Source of the DNA: Pseudomonas uvaldensis
GTDB lineage: Bacteria > Pseudomonadota > Gammaproteobacteria > Pseudomonadales > Pseudomonadaceae
Length of the DNA: 64,000 nucleotides
Assembly: GCF_021271205.1 (NCBI RefSeq)
Contig: NZ_JAIWKS010000001.1
Location: 372,001 to 436,000, forward strand
Direction of reading: 5' to 3'
The translations under genes were made by a program, and so were the position numbers. The notes below the pieces were generated by a model. The model ran no database searches. It was not told the DNA's origin and saw only the letters and a program-made list of their open reading frames with translations. The first letter of the stretch is position 1. Each line of letters starts with the position of its first letter. Below, piece by piece: positions 26,177-35,015 of this stretch.

Positions 26177-26661
26177 CCATGAACAAACAGACCGTCCACC
26201 AGTTGATTCTCGACCGGCTCAAGACCGACCTGGAGATCGCCGAGCGCGCCGCACAGACCGCCTACGAAGCCGCGACCCACGAAGAGAATATTGCCGAGAA
26301 TAAATACGATACCCTGGGCCTCGAAGCGTCCTACCTCGCTGCCGGACAAGCCCGACGTGTGGAGGAGATTCGTCAAGCCCTCGCCCTTTGCCAGAACCTG
26401 ACGCTCAGACCGTACGACGAGCAGCGTGGCATCCAGCTGGGCACGCTGATCGGGCTGGAGGACGAGGAAGGTCGCGAACAATGGTTGTTCCTGGGACCGG
26501 ATGCCGCGGGGTTGAAAGTCTCGCTGGTGGGGCAACCCATCACGGTCATCACCCCTCGTTCACCGCTGGGCCGGGGCCTGCTGGGCAAATTCGAAGGGGA
26601 TGAGGTGGAGATCGTCGTGGGAGGCACCCGGCAACAGTTCGCTGTCACCGAGGCGTTCTAG
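26173..26661 (+). CDS. GreA/GreB-family transcription factor-like protein
   Basis: A 162-residue protein with the two-domain layout of Gre factors. An N-terminal helical coiled coil (about 1-75) has a tip-like acidic stretch HEENIAENKYDTLGLEA. A C-terminal GreAB FKBP-like domain holds GTLIGLEDEEGREQWLFLGPDAAGLKV and SPLGRGLLGKFEGDEVEIVV. Gre factors reach into the RNA polymerase secondary channel. The tip differs from canonical GreB, so cleavage activity is uncertain and it may resemble Rnk or other channel binders. ATG 26173 overlaps the upstream stop; ATG 26179 is an alternative. A canonical greB is at 38237. Confidence 0.82.
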   Translation: MTMNKQTVHQLILDRLKTDLEIAERAAQTAYEAATHEENIAENKYDTLGLEASYLAAGQARRVEEIRQALALCQNLTLRPYDEQRGIQLGTLIGLEDEEGREQWLFLGPDAAGLKVSLVGQPITVITPRSPLGRGLLGKFEGDEVEIVVGGTRQQFAVTEAF

Positions 26662-26669
26662 AATAAGGG

Positions 26670-27653
<984 letters not shown>

Positions 27654-27762
27654 TCAAAGCAGTTGGACGCCACGGGCATCAGCGACAGCGACGGTATATA
27701 ACTATATGGATGGTTTGCGCAATAAATCTAGAACTTTTTTATAAAAAAGCCATCATTTAGCC

Positions 27763-28263
27763 TCACGCCTCTCCCTGACGCCGACGCTGCACCAGCGGCA
27801 CCAGGTAGACCGGTACCCGGGATAACTGCAATACCCGTGCGGCGGTCCTGCCCAGGGGCGTCTCACCACTTGCTCCCTGGCAGTGACTGCCTACGATCAG
27901 CAGATCGACGGAGAGTTTCGCAGCCTGTTCGAGAATGACCTGGGAAGGATCACCCTGATACACCCTGACCGATCTGATCAGCTTCAAGTCCTGCTGCCCT
28001 TCCCCCAGTTCCTCGCGAAAGCTGTCGAGTACCCGTTGTTCGATATTGGCCATCACCGTATTCAGACCCTGGCGATGGAATTCGTTCAGCGCCTGCTCAT
28101 CGAGATAGCTTTGCAACACCGATTCGGCGAACAGCCCCATCGGCTCTACCGCATGCACCACATACAACTCGGCTTCAAACGTCCGTGCCAACGCCAAGGC
28201 ATGCTGCATCACATAAGGGGCATAGAGCCCCAAGTCTGTGGCGTACAGCATCGAACGAATCAT
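27763..28263 (-). CDS. Universal stress protein (UspA family)
   Basis: A 166-residue single Usp domain. It begins MIRSMLYATDLGLYAP, with a strand followed by the aspartate that contacts nucleotide. The C-terminal ATP-binding motif has the G-2X-G-9X-G(S/T) pattern in IVGSHCQGASGETPLGRTAARVL, somewhat modified. Usp proteins help survival in stationary phase and stress; no partner is indicated here. It lies leftward, 97 bases from the 5'-nucleotidase gene, and may be co-transcribed with it. A palindromic A/T run (27732-27747) follows the stop. Confidence 0.9.
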   Translation of the reverse strand: MIRSMLYATDLGLYAPYVMQHALALARTFEAELYVVHAVEPMGLFAESVLQSYLDEQALNEFHRQGLNTVMANIEQRVLDSFREELGEGQQDLKLIRSVRVYQGDPSQVILEQAAKLSVDLLIVGSHCQGASGETPLGRTAARVLQLSRVPVYLVPLVQRRRQGEA

Positions 28264-28359
28264 GTGACCTCCTCGCGTGCCAGAATGGCGGAGTTGGATT
28301 CAGCTTAGCAGTGCCTTGAGGAGTACGACGTGCGGCTTGACGTCCCGGACAGCGGCTCG

Positions 28360-29265
28360 TCAGGGCTTCACTTCGTTACTGATGCCGTGGGGTACATGGC
28401 CCGTGGCGACCACTTCGCGAGCCAGTTCGCAGTGGCCGGTCTGATCATCGAAAAACACGTCGGCAGCGAAGGCTTCGAGAAACGCCGATTTGGTCAGGCC
28501 ACCGAGGAACAGCGACTCGTCCAGGCGGATATCCCATTCGCGCAGAGTGCGGATGACCCGCTCGTGAGCAGGTGCCGAACGTGCGGTGACCAGTGCGGTG
28601 CGGATCGGACAGGCATCCTCGGGGAACTCGCGCTGCAGCGCGTTGAGTGCTGCCAGGAAGCCCTTGAACGGCCCACCTCGCAACGGCTCGCGAGCGGCTT
28701 GTCGCTCACTGGCCTGGAAAGCCTCCAGGCCGCCGCTCTGATAGACGCGCTCCGACTCGTCGGAAAACAGCACCGCATCGCCATCGAAAGCAATGCGCAA
28801 CTCGTCGCTGGCAGCACGGCTGGCACCTCCCGACAGGATGGTCGCGGCAGCAAATCCGGCATCCAGGGCGCTGCGCACATCCTCGGCATGGGTGGAAAGA
28901 AACAAGTCACAGCCGAACGCCTTGAGGTAAGGGTAAGGACTGCGACCGCCGACGAATGCCGCACGGGAGATCGCCAGACCATAATGATGGATCGAGTTGA
29001 ATACCCTGAGGCCCGTGTCGGCACTGTTGCGTGACACCAGAATCACCTCGACCCGGGCACGCCCCAGATGCTCGTTGAGGCTGAGCAGCTTTTGCACCAG
29101 GGCGAACGCGTCGCCGGGTGCCAGGACTTCGTCTTCATGCTCGATCTGGTATTGCCGATAGGCCTCGACGCCGCTCGACAGATAGACCTTGTGGCTTTCC
29201 CTCAGGTCGAACAGCGCCCGAGACGAGATCGCCAGCACCAGCCGGTCGTCGATATTATTTGCCAT
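28360..29265 (-). CDS. 5'-nucleotidase (NT5C1 family)
   Basis: A 301-residue protein similar to the cytosolic 5'-nucleotidase I family, which dephosphorylates nucleoside monophosphates. Landmarks are VLAISSRALFDLRESHKVY near the N-terminus, GRSPYPYLKAFGCDLFLSTH, and FDGDAVLFSDESERVY, which resembles the HAD-type metal site. DVFFDDQTGHCE near the C-terminus is also acidic. The start at 29265 was chosen over longer in-frame options because the family begins near ANNIDDRLVLAISS and purine-rich GGGGGAAGG is just upstream. It lies 20 bases after the ketopantoate reductase gene in the same direction, so an operon is likely. Confidence 0.85.
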   Translation of the reverse strand: MANNIDDRLVLAISSRALFDLRESHKVYLSSGVEAYRQYQIEHEDEVLAPGDAFALVQKLLSLNEHLGRARVEVILVSRNSADTGLRVFNSIHHYGLAISRAAFVGGRSPYPYLKAFGCDLFLSTHAEDVRSALDAGFAAATILSGGASRAASDELRIAFDGDAVLFSDESERVYQSGGLEAFQASERQAAREPLRGGPFKGFLAALNALQREFPEDACPIRTALVTARSAPAHERVIRTLREWDIRLDESLFLGGLTKSAFLEAFAADVFFDDQTGHCELAREVVATGHVPHGISNEVKP

Positions 29266-29285
29266 GCCTTCCCCCTCTCGCCCGG

Positions 29286-30239
29286 TCAGCGGTTGCGTCG
29301 ATCCATGAACGCCAGCGCCTGATACAAGGCTTCGATTTTCGGCAATTCGCAGCCCGCCGCCCTTGCCGATGCCAACGGCCGGCCGTAGATGGCCTCCAGT
29401 TCCAACGCACGCCCGTGTGAATAATCGTGGTACATGCTTGGCCAATAGTCGGGCATCTTTTCAGTCATCGCGAACAAGTAATCGGCATAGCCTGGCTCGA
29501 CGTAATGGCCACAGGCCTGGGCTCCACGCACCACTTCGCCCATCAGCGCCTGAATCAAACCGCGGCTGCCGCTGTCAGCCATCAATGGCGTGGTACTGGC
29601 CCCCAGCAGGACCGAAAGGCCGTTGTAGGGCACGTTCCACACCAGCTTCTGCCAGCGGGCCTGCCTCAGGTCAGGCATGGCCTGGGAGTCGATACCGGCA
29701 GTACGAAACAGCCCCACCGCCTCTTCCACCATTGTCATGCGACCCGCCTGATCGCCGCACGAACCGCTGTGATAACCGATATTGACAGAACCCAGTGCCT
29801 GATGGGCGATGACGCCAGGGCCGACTCGGTGCACACAGACCAGGCACAAGCCGCCCAGCAGATGCAGCGACTCGGGCAGCAGCGGCCTAAGATCGTCTTC
29901 GACATCGAGGCCGTTCTGCAGTAACAGGACTTTCGCGCCGTCAGCCGCCGCCTGGACGATGGCCGGGGCCAGGTCGGCATTACTGGTGGTCTTGGCACCG
30001 ACCAGCAGCCAGTCACAGGGCGGCATGTCGGTAGCAGACCGATACGCCTGGACCGGATCGAGCTGCAACGGCCCGTGAACTGCACTTTCCACCCGCAGGC
30101 CCTTTTCGACGACCGCGCCGAATTCGCTGCGCAATAAAAAGTGCACATCGAAACCGGCCCGCGCCAGCATTACGCCGTAGAATCCGCCGATCGCCCCGGT
30201 GCCAATTATTCCGATCCGCGGTTTAACGCCTGTCTGCAT
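29286..30239 (-). CDS. panE: Putative 2-dehydropantoate 2-reductase (ketopantoate reductase)
   Basis: A 317-residue NADPH-dependent reductase; the named reaction makes pantoate for coenzyme A synthesis. The Rossmann motif GIIGTGAIGGFYG is at the N-terminus. VGAKTTSN and LLQNGLD follow. The catalytic-lysine region is WQKLVWNVPYNGLSVLLG. Paralogues of this family have other 2-oxo acid substrates, and a long HYVEPGYADYLFAMTEKMPDYWPSMYHD segment is typical of one Pseudomonas paralogue, so the substrate is uncertain. The start at 30239 follows an untranslated gap to the divergent DAHP synthase gene. Confidence 0.82.
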   Translation of the reverse strand: MQTGVKPRIGIIGTGAIGGFYGVMLARAGFDVHFLLRSEFGAVVEKGLRVESAVHGPLQLDPVQAYRSATDMPPCDWLLVGAKTTSNADLAPAIVQAAADGAKVLLLQNGLDVEDDLRPLLPESLHLLGGLCLVCVHRVGPGVIAHQALGSVNIGYHSGSCGDQAGRMTMVEEAVGLFRTAGIDSQAMPDLRQARWQKLVWNVPYNGLSVLLGASTTPLMADSGSRGLIQALMGEVVRGAQACGHYVEPGYADYLFAMTEKMPDYWPSMYHDYSHGRALELEAIYGRPLASARAAGCELPKIEALYQALAFMDRRNR

Positions 30240-30457
30240 CTTGCCTCTCCTAGGTGACCCTGCTTCCATCATTACACAGCCCCTTGGTGGCAAGGAGTTT
30301 TGCTGTAGGGAGCCAACCACAATTAAACCAGCGCCTGCCCATTGTCGAGCAACCTCGTAACGCGATAAGGTTCGGCTCCCCGACGCGCTTAAATCCGCTG
30401 TGCACCGCCGCGCGGGGATCGCTGGCGGCCGGCACCCGTGACCTGACGAGTAACACG

Positions 30458-31534
30458 ATGGCTGATTTACCGATCAATGACCTTAACGTCGCCTCCAACG
30501 AGACCCTCATCACGCCTGACCAGCTCAAGCGCGATATCCCCCTGAGCGACGCAGCCCTGCGCACCGTGACCAAGGGCCGGGAAGTCATCCGCAACATTCT
30601 CGACGGCACCGACCATCGCCTGTTCGTGGTCATCGGGCCTTGCTCGATCCATGACATCAAGGCCGCCCACGAGTACGCCGAGCGCCTGAAAGTGCTGGCG
30701 GCGGAAGTCTCCGACACCCTGTATCTGGTCATGCGGGTGTATTTCGAGAAACCCCGGACCACTGTCGGCTGGAAAGGCCTGATCAACGATCCGTACCTGG
30801 ACGACTCGTTCAAGATCCAGGACGGCCTGCACATCGGTCGTCAATTGCTGCTGGACCTGGCGGAAATGGGCCTGCCCACTGCCACCGAGGCCCTGGACCC
30901 GATCTCTCCTCAATACCTGCAGGACCTGATCAGTTGGTCGGCCATCGGTGCGCGTACCACCGAATCCCAGACCCATCGCGAAATGGCCTCGGGCCTGTCC
31001 TCGGCCGTGGGCTTCAAGAACGGTACCGACGGCGGCCTGACCGTAGCCATCAACGCCTTGCAGTCGGTGTCCAACCCTCACCGTTTCCTGGGCATCAACC
31101 AGGAAGGCGGTGTCTCCATCGTCACCACCAAGGGCAACGCCTATGGCCACGTGGTGCTGCGTGGTGGCAACGGCAAGCCAAACTATGACTCGGTCAGTGT
31201 CGCGCTGTGTGAACAGGCCCTGAACAAAGCGAAGATCAAGCCGAACATCATGGTCGACTGCAGCCACGCCAACTCCAACAAGGACCCGGCACTGCAACCT
31301 CTGGTGATGGAAAACGTGGCCAACCAGATCCTGGAAGGCAACCAGTCGATCATCGGCCTGATGGTCGAAAGCCACCTGAACTGGGGCTGCCAGGCGATTC
31401 CGAAGGACCTCGCCGACTTGCAGTACGGCGTCTCCATCACCGACGCCTGCATCGACTGGAGTACGACTGAGAACACCCTGCGCAGCATGCACGCCAAGCT
31501 CAAGGATGTGCTGCCCAAGCGTCAGCGCACCTGA
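30458..31534 (+). CDS. Class I 3-deoxy-7-phosphoheptulonate (DAHP) synthase
   Basis: A 358-residue class I (AroF/G/H-like) DAHP synthase catalysing the first shikimate-pathway step. Family motifs are FVVIGPCSIHD, VYFEKPRTTVGWKGL, GARTTESQTHR, SVGFKNGTDGG and MVDCSHANSNKD, which hold the substrate and metal residues. Which aromatic amino acid inhibits it cannot be read here. The ATG at 30458 matches family length; about 70 further codons are open upstream but lack coding character. It ends at a strong terminator shared with a convergent acetyltransferase gene. A class II enzyme for the same reaction is at 16702. Confidence 0.95.
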   Translation: MADLPINDLNVASNETLITPDQLKRDIPLSDAALRTVTKGREVIRNILDGTDHRLFVVIGPCSIHDIKAAHEYAERLKVLAAEVSDTLYLVMRVYFEKPRTTVGWKGLINDPYLDDSFKIQDGLHIGRQLLLDLAEMGLPTATEALDPISPQYLQDLISWSAIGARTTESQTHREMASGLSSAVGFKNGTDGGLTVAINALQSVSNPHRFLGINQEGGVSIVTTKGNAYGHVVLRGGNGKPNYDSVSVALCEQALNKAKIKPNIMVDCSHANSNKDPALQPLVMENVANQILEGNQSIIGLMVESHLNWGCQAIPKDLADLQYGVSITDACIDWSTTENTLRSMHAKLKDVLPKRQRT

Positions 31535-31552
31535 TCGGCATTTTCAATGCAT

Positions 31553-31588
31553 AAAAAAACGCCGGGCTTTCGACCCGGCGTTTTTTTG
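31553..31588. terminator. Bidirectional terminator DAHP synthase/GNAT gene
   Basis: ACGCCGGG/CCCGGCGT pair around CTTTCGA and are flanked by A7 and T7. It lies between two converging genes and can serve both. Confidence 0.93.
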
Positions 31589-31602
31589 GGGAATCCGTTG
31601 CG

Positions 31603-31884
31603 TCATAGCTTCGCCGCATGTCGCTGGTGACGCTCCATGTAGCGTTCCACGTAGGAACAGGACGGGATCACCGTATAGCCCATCTCTTCGGCGTACTGCA
31701 GCGCCTTCTCGGTCAACGCCGCCGCGATGCCCCGGCCACGAAGGGCGTTGGGCACGAACGTGCGATAGATGTCCAGGGTCTGCTTGCCCAGATCCATGTA
31801 AGTCAGATAGGCACGATGACCGTCCACAGTGGTCTCGAACTGATGACCAGCCTGGTCATGGTGGATGGACAACGCCTCGCTCAT
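31603..31884 (-). CDS. Small GNAT-like N-acetyltransferase (COG2388 type)
   Basis: A 93-residue minimal GNAT-fold protein. The acetyl-CoA pyrophosphate-binding motif is RGRGIAAALTEKALQYAEE, preceded by YRTFVPNALRG and followed by VIPSCSYVERYM. Such short members have the acetyl-CoA site but usually no known acceptor. AGGAG stands 5-6 bases before the ATG at 31884, so it is favoured over the adjacent ATG at 31887. It converges on the class I DAHP synthase. It borders the largest gene-free region in the window. Confidence 0.88.
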   Translation of the reverse strand: MSEALSIHHDQAGHQFETTVDGHRAYLTYMDLGKQTLDIYRTFVPNALRGRGIAAALTEKALQYAEEMGYTVIPSCSYVERYMERHQRHAAKL

Positions 31885-32419
31885 CATTACTCCTCGCGGG
31901 TCTGAATGCTGACCCTACCTTACCGATGTTTTTCCGGCGAAGGAACATCTACGCCACCCCGTGCCTGTCCGGCCACCGAGCGCTAGGCTTTGTAGGAAAG
32001 TGCCTGCACGGCGCTCGGCGACTTTTCGTACGAAGCCTGAAACCTAACCGCTCAAACCCGAGCACGTCGTGAATAGTAGGCACCAATGACGCAAATGCTC
32101 AAGGCACGCCTGTCATTGAAGGGTAAGCCCGTCGGTTTTAGCGATTTGAACGCTGCCGTCATGCTGAAGTCAGCGAAGGTGCATTAGCTGAACAACGCCA
32201 GTTGTTGAGTCTTGAGACGAGCGAGCGTAGTTAAAGTCACCAACTCCAATAAAGATGCTCGCGGTGCTGCGCAAAAAATGAACAAAAATCCAGACGAATC
32301 AATAAGCAGCGACTTTAGCGGGCGTGACAGAGTTCTTCTCCGGAGCGGAACTTTTCTCCATCGGCACGTTCCATTCAGAGGCTTGCAGCTGTATATTTTT
32401 TAAACAACCGCAAGAAAAG

Positions 32420-32448
32420 TTGCTCGAAAAAGAATCACCGCCTACAAT
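32420..32448 (+). promoter_or_regulatory. oprI promoter P1 (distal)
   Basis: TTGCTC (32420-32425) and TACAAT (32443-32448) are 17 bases apart within an AT-rich stretch. The start would be near 32455, leaving a leader of about 115 bases before oprI. Confidence 0.6.
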
Positions 32449-32459
32449 TTTTTTGCTTC

Positions 32460-32488
32460 TTGCGCTACGTCAGTTTACTTACTACAAG
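32460..32488 (+). promoter_or_regulatory. oprI promoter P2 (proximal)
   Basis: TTGCGC (32460-32465) and TACAAG (32483-32488) are also 17 bases apart, placed 40 bases after P1. Two stacked promoters would fit the very high expression of this lipoprotein. Confidence 0.45.
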
Positions 32489-32568
32489 TAATGGGTAGTA
32501 TGTACGCCGGCTAACTCCTCGCCCTGAGGAGACAGTCATTTAATAGAAAGTCCTTGAAGGGGAACACG

Positions 32569-32820
32569 ATGAACAACGTTCTGAAATTCTCTGCTCTGGC
32601 CCTGGCCGCAGTTCTGGCTACCGGTTGCAGCAGCGCATCGAAAGAAACCGAAGCACGTCTGACTGCTACCGAAGACGCAGCAGCTCGCGCCCAAGCTCGT
32701 GCAGACGAAGCATACCGTAAAGCTGACGAAGCTCTGGCTGCTGCTCAAAAAGCACAACAGACTGCTGACGAAGCTAACGAGCGTGCTCTGCGCATGCTGG
32801 AAAAAGCTAGCCGCAAGTAA
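32569..32820 (+). CDS. oprI: Major outer-membrane lipoprotein OprI (Lpp-like)
   Basis: An 83-residue precursor. The signal peptide ends in lipobox LATGC with lipidated Cys20. The mature 64-residue part is one alanine-rich heptad helix ([20 protein letters not shown]) that should form a trimeric coiled coil. It ends in Arg-Lys, the same C-terminal dipeptide by which Braun's lipoprotein is linked to peptidoglycan in E. coli. AAGGGGA precedes the ATG at 32569. It has two tandem promoters and a strong terminator, marks of an abundant monocistronic mRNA. The neighbouring gene encodes a YkuD-type L,D-transpeptidase. Confidence 0.97.
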
Positions 32821-32843
32821 TAATCCTTCGGGATTGTTATCGA

Positions 32844-32871
32844 GCCGACCCATTTTTGGGTCGGCTTTTTT
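32844..32871 (+). terminator. Rho-independent terminator of oprI
   Basis: GCCGACCC/GGGTCGGC, 8 bp with loop ATTTTT, is followed by T6. It begins 23 bases after the oprI stop. Confidence 0.93.
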
Positions 32872-32894
32872 ATGGCCGGGTGTTTTGCAGGCGA

Positions 32895-32930
32895 TAAAAA
32901 ACCCGCCGACGTCGCAAGACACCGGCGGGT
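32895..32930 (-). terminator. Rho-independent terminator of the L,D-transpeptidase gene
   Basis: On the minus strand, ACCCGCCG and CGGCGGGT pair around a 12-base loop and lead into T6. It lies just past the transpeptidase stop, so oprI and this gene have separate convergent terminators. Confidence 0.85.
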
Positions 32931-32942
32931 CTGAAAAAACTC

Positions 32943-33914
32943 TTACTGCTGCAAGTCGACCGGGGCGCTCGAAACCATCGGTGCAGAAGCGCTCGGCACG
33001 GCGATTTCTACAGGCAAGCCATCTTCGGCGGCGACCACGTCACGCACAACATCCCAATCCATGCGCAGGTTGCTGGTGATGTCCTCACGCTTGAGCATCG
33101 CGTTGATCACTGCGGTGTGCTTGTCCACCACCGACGGATTGCCCTTGTCGTCCAGCGGGGTGTGGGCTTCGAGATATACCTTGCCACCACTGAGCCCCAG
33201 CTTGTAAGGGTCGTTGATGATCCGCACCGATGTGCCCACCGGAACCATGCCGGCCATTTCCAGGACGTTGTTGTTGAACATCCGGAAGCAGCCGTGGCTG
33301 GTACGCATGCCGATACCGAACTTCTTGTTCGAGCCATGGATGAGGTAACCGGGGGTGCCCAGGGTGAACTTGAACGGACCCAATGGGTTATCGGGACCGG
33401 CCGGCACCACGCTTGGCAGGATTTCGCCATCGGCGGCATGTTCAGCCCTGATCGAAGCCGGCGGAGTCCACGTCGGGTTCGGCGTCTTGGCAATGATGCT
33501 CGTATGGGCAATCGGCGACCCCCAGCCTTCACGACCAATCCCCAGCGGGAAGGTGTAGACCACGCTCCGACCCTTGGGGAAGTAATAGAGGCGGTATTCG
33601 GCGAGATTGATCACGATGCCTTCGCGCGGGCCCGGCGGCAGGATGAAACGGGTCGGCAGGACGATCTCGGTGCCAGCGCCCGGCAGCCAGGGGTCGACAC
33701 CCGGGTTGGCGGCGACCATTTCGCTGTAGCCCAGGTCATACTTGGTGCCCAGGTCAGCGAAAGTGTCTTCGTATTGGGCCTTGATCACCTGCACCTGGCC
33801 GACAATGTCTTCGCCCGGCGGTGGCAGAGGCAGTTCCAGTGCGGCAACGGGGCCCGCCACACACAGGGCGGCAAGAGACAGGCAGCGGGCGACGGCAGGC
33901 AAGCGCGGCAACAT
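32943..33914 (-). CDS. L,D-transpeptidase (YkuD/ErfK-YbiS-like), exported
   Basis: A 323-residue exported enzyme. A signal peptide (about 1-25) is followed by a LysM-like region (about 40-88) and a YkuD catalytic domain (about 99-235). The active-site motif SHGCFRM has Cys209 as nucleophile and His207; HGSNKKFG carries His193. A C-terminal extension follows. Family members crosslink peptidoglycan 3-3 or attach lipoprotein to meso-diaminopimelate. Adjacency to oprI, which ends in Lys, points to the second role. A TACAAT box on the minus strand at 33963-33958 may be its -10. Confidence 0.92.
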   Translation of the reverse strand: MLPRLPAVARCLSLAALCVAGPVAALELPLPPPGEDIVGQVQVIKAQYEDTFADLGTKYDLGYSEMVAANPGVDPWLPGAGTEIVLPTRFILPPGPREGIVINLAEYRLYYFPKGRSVVYTFPLGIGREGWGSPIAHTSIIAKTPNPTWTPPASIRAEHAADGEILPSVVPAGPDNPLGPFKFTLGTPGYLIHGSNKKFGIGMRTSHGCFRMFNNNVLEMAGMVPVGTSVRIINDPYKLGLSGGKVYLEAHTPLDDKGNPSVVDKHTAVINAMLKREDITSNLRMDWDVVRDVVAAEDGLPVEIAVPSASAPMVSSAPVDLQQ

Positions 33915-34049
33915 CCGGGGAATCCTTCGCAGATCGAACAGAGGTATAGAGGAAGCGATTGTACACTGCCCCCCGTTATTTCGGGGAGGTGGGCATCAAT
34001 TGTGGTGGCGGCTCGCTTCCACAGTCGGAGCCATGTTCACGGTCGGTGC

Positions 34050-34343
34050 TTACAACTCGAACCGCAACTCGGGCCAGATCGGCGAGGTGCCGCGCTTCTG
34101 GGACTCCAGGATCGCCCGGCATAATGAACAAAGGCGGTGATCCTGAAATATCTTGCGATCCACCGCCGACCAGCGCGGCTGGGCCGGCAGTAGACTGCCA
34201 CAGAGGGTCCGGTCGGCCGAGCCACCAAGCTCCAACTGCCGGGTCACCAGATGTACCCGCACTTCCTGGCAGGCGAACAGGTCCAGCTGTTCGTCTGGCT
34301 CGATCAATTGATAGGCAAAAAGGGACCAGGCGGGACGCGGCAT
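34050..34343 (-). CDS. Conserved-looking small cysteine-containing protein, function unknown
   Basis: A 97-residue soluble protein beginning MPRPAWSLFAYQLIEPDEQL. Cysteines occur in LFACQE, RTLCGSLL and as CxxC in LCSLCRAIL, so metal binding is possible, but I recognise no family. Codon use is typical of the genome. GGAG lies 6 bases before the ATG, which supports a real gene. It sits between the L,D-transpeptidase and tesA genes, all leftward, with gaps of about 135 and 56 bases. Confidence 0.65.
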   Translation of the reverse strand: MPRPAWSLFAYQLIEPDEQLDLFACQEVRVHLVTRQLELGGSADRTLCGSLLPAQPRWSAVDRKIFQDHRLCSLCRAILESQKRGTSPIWPELRFEL

Positions 34344-34399
34344 CGGGGGCTCCAGATCGGGGGCGCCACATTAGCCGAAAGACCGCCGCTAGAAAAGCG

Positions 34400-35005
34400 T
34401 CAAAGCAGTGGTTTGAGCGTCGGCCAGACATTTTCCAGCAACTTGCCCTGGGCGGCGACGGACGGGTGCAATCCATCAGCCTGCATCATCCCGGGAACCC
34501 CTCCGACATCCTGGAGAAAAAACGGCACCAGCGGCACTTTTTTCTCTTCGGCCAGGGTGCTGTAGACCTTGGCGAAGGCATCGGTGTAGCGCCGTCCGTA
34601 ATTGGGCGGCAGTTGCATACCCAGCAATAGCACCTTGGCACCGCTCGCGCGGGCGCTATCGATCATTGCTGCAAGGTTTTGTTGCAATTGTGTTGGCGGC
34701 TGCCCGCGAAGGCCATCGTTACCCCCCAACTCCAGAATCACCAAGTCCGGCTTATGGGCTGCAAGCAGCGCCGGCAGGCGTGCCTGGCCCCCTGCACTGG
34801 TGTCGCCACTGATGGATGCATTGACCACTTTGTCGTCAAAACCCTCGGCCTTGAGCCGTTGTTCGAGCAATGACACCCAGCCTTGCCGGGTATCCAGGCC
34901 GAAAGCGGCGCTGATACTATCGCCAACGATCAGGACTGTACCCGCCGCTGCGTTCTGGACCATGCACATCAAGGCCAGGCCGGCACTCAAAAACCACACA
35001 CGCAT
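34400..35005 (-). CDS. tesA: Periplasmic SGNH esterase/thioesterase I TesA
   Basis: A 201-residue SGNH hydrolase (thioesterase I/protease I/lysophospholipase L1). A signal peptide (MRVWFLSAGLALMCMVQNAAA) targets it to the periplasm. Block I is IVGDSISAAFGL with the serine nucleophile. Block III is LGGNDGLRG and block V DGLHPSV with the Asp/His pair. GGAG lies 6 bases before ATG 35005. Its start is only 10 bases from the divergently transcribed ABC transporter gene, the same arrangement as tesA-ybbA in E. coli. Confidence 0.93.
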   Translation of the reverse strand: MRVWFLSAGLALMCMVQNAAAGTVLIVGDSISAAFGLDTRQGWVSLLEQRLKAEGFDDKVVNASISGDTSAGGQARLPALLAAHKPDLVILELGGNDGLRGQPPTQLQQNLAAMIDSARASGAKVLLLGMQLPPNYGRRYTDAFAKVYSTLAEEKKVPLVPFFLQDVGGVPGMMQADGLHPSVAAQGKLLENVWPTLKPLL

Positions 35006-35015
35006 CGGATTCTCC

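Larger units (their letters stand above)
31885..32568. other. 684-base gene-free region upstream of oprI
   Basis: No ORF here has coding character; the longest (32212-32403, rightward, 63 codons) lacks a ribosome-binding site and family-like sequence. The left part (about 31900-32060) is GC-rich with a TTCGTACGAA palindrome near 32027. The right third is AT-rich and holds two tandem oprI promoters. A small RNA or a decayed gene could lie between 31900 and 32400, but I cannot support either. Confidence 0.5.

Noticed and set aside
32212..32403. 63-codon ORF in the oprI upstream gap
   Set aside because: No ribosome-binding site, no family-like sequence, and it ends in the AT-rich promoter zone.
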